DNA from: Fagopyrum homotropicum
Taxonomy: Eukaryota > Streptophyta > Magnoliopsida > Caryophyllales > Polygonaceae
Length of the DNA stretch: 64,000 bases
NCBI GenBank assembly: GCA_033239125.1
Contig: BSWB01000003.1
Coordinates: forward strand, 135,135,820-135,199,819
Direction of reading: 5' to 3'
Under the pieces are notes generated by a model that had not been told where the DNA came from, ran no database searches, and saw only the letters and a list, made by a program, of their open reading frames with translations. The translations under genes and the position numbers were made by a program. Below, piece after piece: positions 57,935 through 64,000 of the stretch (its first letter is position 1; each line of letters starts with the position of its first letter).

Positions 57935-58023
57935 TTTAGGGATACGGTTACTTATTTAAAAGTAATGCGAAAATATTTAACGTAATAACCAAAGGACAAG
58001 ATTACTTTAGGGAAGAACATTAT

Positions 58024-60648
58024 TGTAACGCCCGGTTTCGACATCTCCTCTCTCGCGTACTTTTATCGATATTTTTATTATAAATTATATTTATATCTTT
58101 TTTTTTAGAGTGTTTTGAGACGTAAAATAAATTCCCGAGTATAATTCTATATTTGTTGTACTTGCGGAAAGTTGTTTCGATTCGAAAATCCCGTGCAAAA
58201 TATTTGAAATCGAGCCATCCTTTATTATTCTTTCTTTTCTTCTTTATTTTACTTTCCTTTTTATTTTTATTTTTTTTCTTTTATTTTTCCCTTGTTTATC
58301 TCGTTGGTGAGCAGCCAACAGGTCCTCCCGACCCTTCGGTCTCCCTCCTTCCCAATTGATGAAGGTGACCTCTCGATTCCGGCGGGCCGACCCCTCGCCC
58401 TCTGTGGCCGACTCCTCGTCCCTCTCACCCTGACCTCTCCTTTCCCCTTCGTTTCCTATCCCCAGTCCGCCTTCCTTGGGTACTCTCCCCATCTCCCCAT
58501 ATCCCCATCTCCTTTCCTCTCTCTGCATCTTTCGAGAGCCACTTGCACCCGCTGGAACCGCCGGAGAGGAAGATTGCACAACCTGAGAACCGCCGGGACT
58601 GAAGGAAGCTGCCTCCACGCCGCCGCCTAGGGCAAACAGAGCCACCAGTAGGTTGAGCAAGCCGCCCCTCTCTTCTTCTCTGTTCAGTGCAAAAGCCGCC
58701 GGAGGGAACTCTTTCTGTCGCCGAAGACGACGCCGCTGGAGACGACGCCTGCGCGCCCAGCCACCTCTCCTTTTCCTCCGCCTGGGCAGCTGCCGGAATC
58801 CCTCTGCCTTTTCCTTTTTCTGCGCGTGTCACAGGAGGTTGAAGAAGGAGTTTTGGTGTTATTATATTTTTGCCCTCCTTTTTGTATTTAATACGATTTT
58901 GGCCCCTAAAATTGATATAGTTGCAAACTGTACCCATATCATTATTTATATTGCAGTTTTGAACCCGCTCTTTTGGAATTTGCAACTTATGCCCCTACTG
59001 ATTTGTATAAACACTAGGTCTTGACCCATTATTCTTGAGATATGCGGTTTTTTCCCTTGTGAATAAACCATAGTTTTTAATTTTTATCCATGTTTATAAA
59101 ATAGTATAAATCACCCCGAAAAATATTTTGCGGGTTTTTAACCTTGTTTTCAAAGCGAGATTTTTTCTTAGAATATTATACGTTAAATCCTCCGTTCAAA
59201 TTTAGCATATGAGCTACATTTCCTTAGCTTTGGTTTTAGGTTCGGAAGCGGCCGTTATAGACCAACGAATCCAATCTCGACGTCCGTAGATCATCTTCAA
59301 CCTTGGATCGTGTGTGAGTACCTTCTTCCTCGATCTAGTTATGTTTAGTGTAGAATCATGCTAGGTTGGATTTAGCATAACTTAGGGCAAATGCCAAGTA
59401 GTGGCTTGAAACCTTTAGGTGAGTGTTTGAGGTTATTGATCTTCTATGTCATGTGGTGTGTTGATCTTGAGTTGTTATACAGTTGTGAGCCTCGTGATAG
59501 ATTTATGTGAGGATTTGAGGATGGTTTGAACGTTCTAAGGATTGAGGTGTGTATGTTATCTTGTGAGCTTTGTTGAGGTTGTGAGTATGTGTTTGTTGAG
59601 ATTGTGGAGTTAGGATGGAAGTATTCTACCAGGTGGTTATAGTTGAGATCTTGTGAGTTTATGAGGGCTAGGAGAGTATCATAGTTTATGAGAGTGTATG
59701 ACCTAGTAAGATGATATATGACTAGAAGTCTTAGGACTTCTAGCTTGTGAGTAGTTGTTGATTATTGTGCCTTGTCTTGAACAGGCTTTGGTTATATTCC
59801 TTCGGAGAGTGTTATCGGTTTCGGGTAGCTTTGAGACGAGGTAAGTCCTCGGACTTACTTAGCCACTTTTATGCCTTATTTGGATATATATGGTGGTGTG
59901 TGTTTACCGCTTTTAAGCATGAAAATGGATTAGGATTTACTTGACCTTATTTATTGGCCCATCGTTACTACTGTTATTGTTATCGGGCGGTGACATCACC
60001 GCTCAGTTTCCCGAGGGAGACTGGGGGGATCTCTGCGACCAGGCCATACACGGTATACGGGCGGGCTTCTTCATCACTCCCACAGGGTATACGGGTTGGG
60101 CGCCGCCACACTCCTGTTGGTTACACGGGGACAGAGGCGAGAGTTATAAGACTCTCGTGTCACACTTGAACGAATGGATTAGATATGAAATAACCTAAAA
60201 AGATAATAAGTAACGGATGTGTATGTTTATGAGCATGTTGTGTGTTTGTGTTCCTATGTGTGTTTGTGCCATATTTTTCTTATAATGCCTAGAATGTAAG
60301 CTAACGGTTTTATACCGATTGTTGTAGTTGATGTGCAGGTTAGGATGTGGCCGAGTGATCCGGAGGAGTGGGCAGCCGGGGTTCCGTACATCTTAGGTTG
60401 TTTTGGGTTTTGGAGTCCTTGTGTTGTTATTATTGTACATTATGTTGATGTTGTTGTAAGGACGGCTGAAGTCTTTCCTTCCTTTTATTTTCGGGTTTCA
60501 TAACATTGCATAAAGATGTCTTTCAGTTTTGGCCTTTATTTGTGTCTTGTTGCAAGATCCGGTGAAATTGTTGTCAGGCTAAGGGTCGGGACCCATTGTG
60601 AGGTCTCCGCTCGTAGCATCCCGAGTCCCGCGGATTCGTGGTGTTACA
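58024..60648 (+). repeat. E5 5' LTR
   Basis: 2625 bp, TGTAACGCCCGG to GTGGTGTTACA. Pyrimidine-rich 58210-58310, GC-rich block to 58790, then AT-rich. Hairpins CTAGAAGTC/GACTTCTAG (59722-59743) and GTAAGTC/GACTTAC (59841-59858). CAGCCGGGGTTCCGTACAT near 60374. Long frames over 58244-58985 on both strands are low-complexity artefacts. Confidence 0.88.
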
Positions 60649-60652
60649 AAAG

Positions 60653-60670
60653 TGGTATCAGAGCCAGGTT
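60653..60670 (+). other. E5 primer-binding site, tRNA-iMet
   Basis: TGGTATCAGAGCCAGGTT, 4 nt after the LTR end; perfect complement of the plant initiator tRNA-Met 3' end. Confidence 0.95.
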
Positions 60671-63090
60671 GACAACAATGGCACTCGCAATCTTCTAAAG
60701 GCCGAATAAAAATAAACAGAACCCTCAAGGGTTTTGAGTTTTAAAGAAATGAATTTCGTTTTCAAATCATGTGCATGAGTCAGTTGGGGTAGTATGTACG
60801 GGACCACCACTTCCTCCGCGGATCTCGGTGACGTAGTTATTGATTATTATATTATGTATATATATAAATATATATGTGTATATATGTAGATATGTATATG
60901 TGGACTTAGGATGTTTTGGACTATACTTGTATATTGAATTGTAAAGTGTTTATGGACATATTATGTTTATAGTAATAGCATGACGTTTATATCTTTATAT
61001 ATGTATATATAAACATATGGTATGCTAATATCATATTAGTGATAGAGGCCCTTATAGCTAAGATGATAGAAAGCTATTATCGCCCCATGGACAACGCCTT
61101 TTTGGCTTAGGATAGTATACATACGAAAAGAATATGCTCAAGTATCGAGTTGAGCGTCACGTTATGGCGAACATCCTAGGGAATCATTGGACTCCTTTAG
61201 AGGACGTCAAAGCAATCCTATGAAGACTAAAGAGGACATTAACGGCAAGGACAAACAAATAAAAGGGGAACCTCGTGTCGACTTAAGCGAAACCAAGATG
61301 GAGACTATACTAATATAAAAGCGACATGAAGACATGAGATTGGTATCAAGGAAACAATGAAGGAGCATCAATGAGGCAACAAGAGACAACGAACGTAAGA
61401 TTTTTCCAAGTGCGGTGTCGACGAACTAAAGATGCGAATCAAGTAAAAGGGACTACATTCTCGCTCGAGAATAAAAGTGGAGTTTTAAGTAAGACGAGTT
61501 TTCAATAGGTGCTCCTAAGCATGGGAGTCAAGATGAAAAGAGTGGTCCAAGAATTTAGAAAGATTGACGAGAACCGGAAGTTAAGCTCCTGGAGGTACCG
61601 GAGGGTGTAGTAACGATCTTTGCGAGATTCTAAGTGTGTGACTTATTCAGAAGTTTGAGAGTTACGGGGAGGAAGTGTGTGAGGATGATGATCTTCAGAA
61701 GATGAAAGAGGAAACAAGGAGCTGGATCGAATAACTTAAGTTATCAACCAAGAAGGATGCGAGTGGAGGATGATTAATGTCAGAATATGTGAGGAGTGCA
61801 TTTGCAAAACAGTATGAAGAGCAATTAAGCCTATATAGGTGGGATGTATGAGACGGGAGAGTTAGGTAGGTATGATTATCTTACAGAAGCGGAAGAAAGA
61901 GAGGACCGTAAAAAGAGTTAACGGAGTTGAAGCAGAGTAAAATGAGCTACTGAAGTTAAGACAAAGTACCCCGAGAGGGTATCCTTTCAGGAGTATGGTA
62001 GCATGGAAGTATGGTAGAAGGGTAAGGCGTTACTTTTAAGAATGTCAGATACGAGTTAATCGGTGACAACTGAGAACGCACAATTGCGGGTTGTCTATTG
62101 ATGTGTGTAAATGGGAAGAGTAAATAAGACTATGGGAACATATAGGATCGGGAACAAGAGCTTGTAGTATTCGCGGTGGATCAATGTCAATAATAAGGAG
62201 GTACCTCAATGGACGCGCGTTTGTCTTAAATCAAATAATGTAGAATGAGTTCAAGCAAGTAGTTATAACAAGACCTCTGATGAGGAGATTGTAATGATCT
62301 TACGCGGCCTTCTTAGGTAATGAGGTTGACATATGGGGGAACGTCACGGGTTACAACTTTTAAGGTTTGATCATGGTAAGGGGAGCTAGTGGATCAACCG
62401 TAAGATGAGGCTTCCATTGTACTTGTACATAGAATACTGATAAATACGTAAGGTGATCAACAATAGTAAGGGAAGATTGAAGTTTTGAAGTTTGAAGCCG
62501 ATGTGAGATGTACAAAAAGTACATGAAAGATTGAGGATAGAACCTCTACGTTCGATTGGACGTTACATAAGAAAAGGGAGTAGTTCTACACCTACTCGAA
62601 GGAATGATGCAAGCTTTGGTAGAATACGAAAAAGGTAATACTAATATATTATAAGGCGTGAAGTCCTGTAGTTAGGACCTTCACGACTTCACATAAGTGT
62701 GAAACCTTAAAAAAAGGTTATTAGAGCAAGTCTCCCGAGTTCTGGAGATGAATAATCTTTGAAAGAGGACGGTGAACATTGCAGCTAAAGAAGTATCAAA
62801 CCACGTGTTCGATGGACGTCACCTCAACAGATCGGAGTGGACCGGTTGACCAATGTTAAGACAAGATTGTGTCGATATCTTACGATATGTGATGGGAGAA
62901 GAAAAGCTGGAACCCGAGATAAAATGGATTCCAATGCTTCGGAAGATGGATTTACCATTAAGATGATTTGAAGTTCACGTTGGAAGTGTATCGTGAACTC
63001 TTGATTTGAAGTTCATATTGGAAGATATCTTGAACTCTTGAATTGAAGTTCACGTTGAGATATATCTTGAATTCTTGAATTGAATTTATT
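60671..63090 (+). pseudogene. E5 interior, decayed leader/gag/protease region
   Basis: No frame over 60 codons on the plus strand and no conserved motif that I can follow. The first 170 bases match the E4 leader. Purine-rich plus strand throughout, as expected for a degraded polyprotein region. Confidence 0.5.
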
Positions 63091-63540
63091 ATAGAGGACA
63101 CCAGTCTGCGAAGAGAGAGACGACTATCTCCGTTTGTACATTGATTACTATAAGCTGAGCTAGATAACAATGAAGGATAGGTATCCCTTACAACGAATGG
63201 GATATCTACTCGATCAGTTGCAAGCGTCGGTAGTCTCTTATGGGAATGATTTAAGGTCTGATTGTCACCAATTGAGAATTCGAGTATGAGATATTGCAAG
63301 TAAGGCATTTTAGACCAACCAGTGTCACTATGAGTTTTAGTGATCCCATATGGGCTTACTAATGCCTGGATAAAATATTTGGATCTACTCAAAAAGAAGA
63401 AAAAAGTTGTATGACAAGTTTTCTCGGGATGGCAACCCTCGAAGGGCGTGGAAGAAGTTACAAGTTTCCTTGGATGTGCTGGTCATTACCGGATTTGTGG
63501 AGAGATTCTCTAAGTAACACCATCTGTGGCTAACCTACTC
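63091..63540 (+). pseudogene. E5 reverse transcriptase remnant
   Basis: Frame-broken chromovirus RT: IDYYKLS (about 63142), KDRYPLQR (about 63174), LRSDCHQLRIR (about 63252), the HYEF block (about 63327), YGLTN (about 63349), then VTSFLGCAGHYR (about 63455-63490). At least four stops and several indels. Order and spacing match Ty3/gypsy RT, giving plus orientation for E5. Minus-strand frame 62958-63392 is a shadow. Confidence 0.75.
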
Positions 63541-64000
63541 CGGATGACGACGAATTATTGGGTGAGAAGAAAAAAAAAATTGACAATAGAGATGTTGAGA
63601 GTTAAGAGGAGATTCATTGGTGCAACTGTTTTGAATTGTCCCGAGGTATGATGGGTTTGAAGGGTACACGCGGTTCCCCTAGACATGGTCTTAATGGAGT
63701 ATTGAGGAACGATGTAAAAGTAATAGCATACGTGTCTCTTGAGTAGAAGTAGTGTAAAGTAAAGTACTACCTTCATTACTTAGAACTCGCGGCAAGAAAT
63801 GAGAAAACGTAACATCAAAGTTTGGTTTGACAAGAACCAAAGCCAACAGTGTATATTGGAAATCCGATCTTCTTGTTAGAGAAAATAAAAGTGTGAAACA
63901 TAATGGAAATAATGTATTAAGAAAGACCCGAGAAGGAAGTTGAGATTCCGATATACCGGACCTTGTTGAAATCTTAGTGCAAGTGGGGAAAGTGGTTTTA
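63541..64000 (+). other. E5 interior, after RT
   Basis: Expected RNase H/integrase region, but nothing can be followed; runs off the window. Confidence 0.4.

Larger units (their letters stand above)
54067..58023. repeat. About 0.5-kb tandem duplication, four units
   Basis: The block ATCGATGTGGGAYARCAAAA recurs near 54080, 54790, 55300 and 55850. Each follows TTATACAAGTTCTAAAA.CATCAA and is followed by TTTGAAAAAA..AAAATAAAA, GGGTACGRTTA and CGTGAAAATATTTAA. Units are interrupted by a MITE (54231-54676) and a solo LTR (55941-57934), and E5 inserts at 58023. Unit function unknown; no coding. Confidence 0.75.
58024..64000 (+). mobile_element. E5: plus-strand chromovirus, 5' part
   Basis: 5' LTR 58024-60648, iMet PBS 60653-60670 and a decayed interior running off the window. 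Inserted after AAGAACATTAT of a tandem unit (compare 55024-55047, where GATCCACATAAT follows). The left 5 bp are ATTAT; the right TSD is outside. Confidence 0.85.

Noticed and set aside
58244..58985. 138- to 186-codon minus frames and 112-123-codon plus frames
   Set aside because: E5 LTR low-complexity sequence; no conserved motif and both strands open.

Overview
This is nuclear DNA from a flowering plant. The signs are Athila-type and Tekay/Del-type (chromovirus) LTR retrotransposons, a CACTA transposon end, FAR1-type Mutator-like elements (MULEs), an intron-containing plant histone H3.3-like gene, a nuclear tRNA-Asn(GTT) and a plant RING-H2 gene. I cannot name the species. Roughly the first 47 kb and the last 10 kb are a nest of mobile elements. 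The ordinary genes lie between about 48.8 and 53.2 kb.

Layout of the nest, outermost first. E0 is an old Athila-like element seen in two pieces (3149-7770 and 43802-47256). Its gag is interrupted on the left by E1, another Athila-type element whose 3' end and 3' LTR fill 1-3148. Its env-position (ATHILA ORF) frame is interrupted at 7770 by E2, an Athila element with a 5' LTR at 7771-9530, a tRNA-Asp primer site at 9537-9554 and gag, protease, integrase and ATHILA ORF up to 16560. A 5'-truncated 3' LTR at 43057-43801 closes E2, and E0 resumes there in the same frame. Inside E2 sits a CACTA end (from 16561) carrying an exon of a plastid glucose-6-phosphate/phosphate translocator gene. Next comes a minus-strand chromovirus, E4 (19671-42343). 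Both E4 LTRs are swollen by TIR elements inserted in (AT)n tracts, and its decayed interior carries a solo Athila LTR (33585-35339, TSD TCACA). E0 ends with a chromovirus-type integrase tail and chromovirus-type LTR (44835-47256), so it is either chimeric or a deletion fusion.

The genic strip holds a three-exon histone H3.3-like gene with unusual substitutions (49004-49570), tRNA-Asn on the minus strand (49983-50056), a MULE-like insertion with a 9-bp TSD and an internal higher-order tandem repeat (50334-51950), and an intronless RING-H2 E3 ligase candidate (52445-53107).

The right end (54.07-58.02 kb) is a roughly 0.5-kb tandemly duplicated unit that has received a hAT-like MITE (54231-54676), a solo chromovirus LTR (55941-57934, TSD TTTAG) and a plus-strand chromovirus, E5 (from 58024, running off the window).

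The most unusual signal is a set of short palindromes that mark the two Athila lineages. E1/E2 and the solo LTR carry CACCTCG-AC-CGAGGTG. E0 carries CCGC-CCCT-GCGG hairpins whose outer base pairs change in a compensatory way. In both, the palindromes sit in LTRs, untranslated spacers and the linkers between protein domains, including the places where RT/RNase H (E2) or the integrase core (E0) is missing. No retroelement here looks intact. Most in-frame stops in the Athila frames are CAG-to-TAG or CGA-to-TGA changes, as expected from methylation-driven decay.
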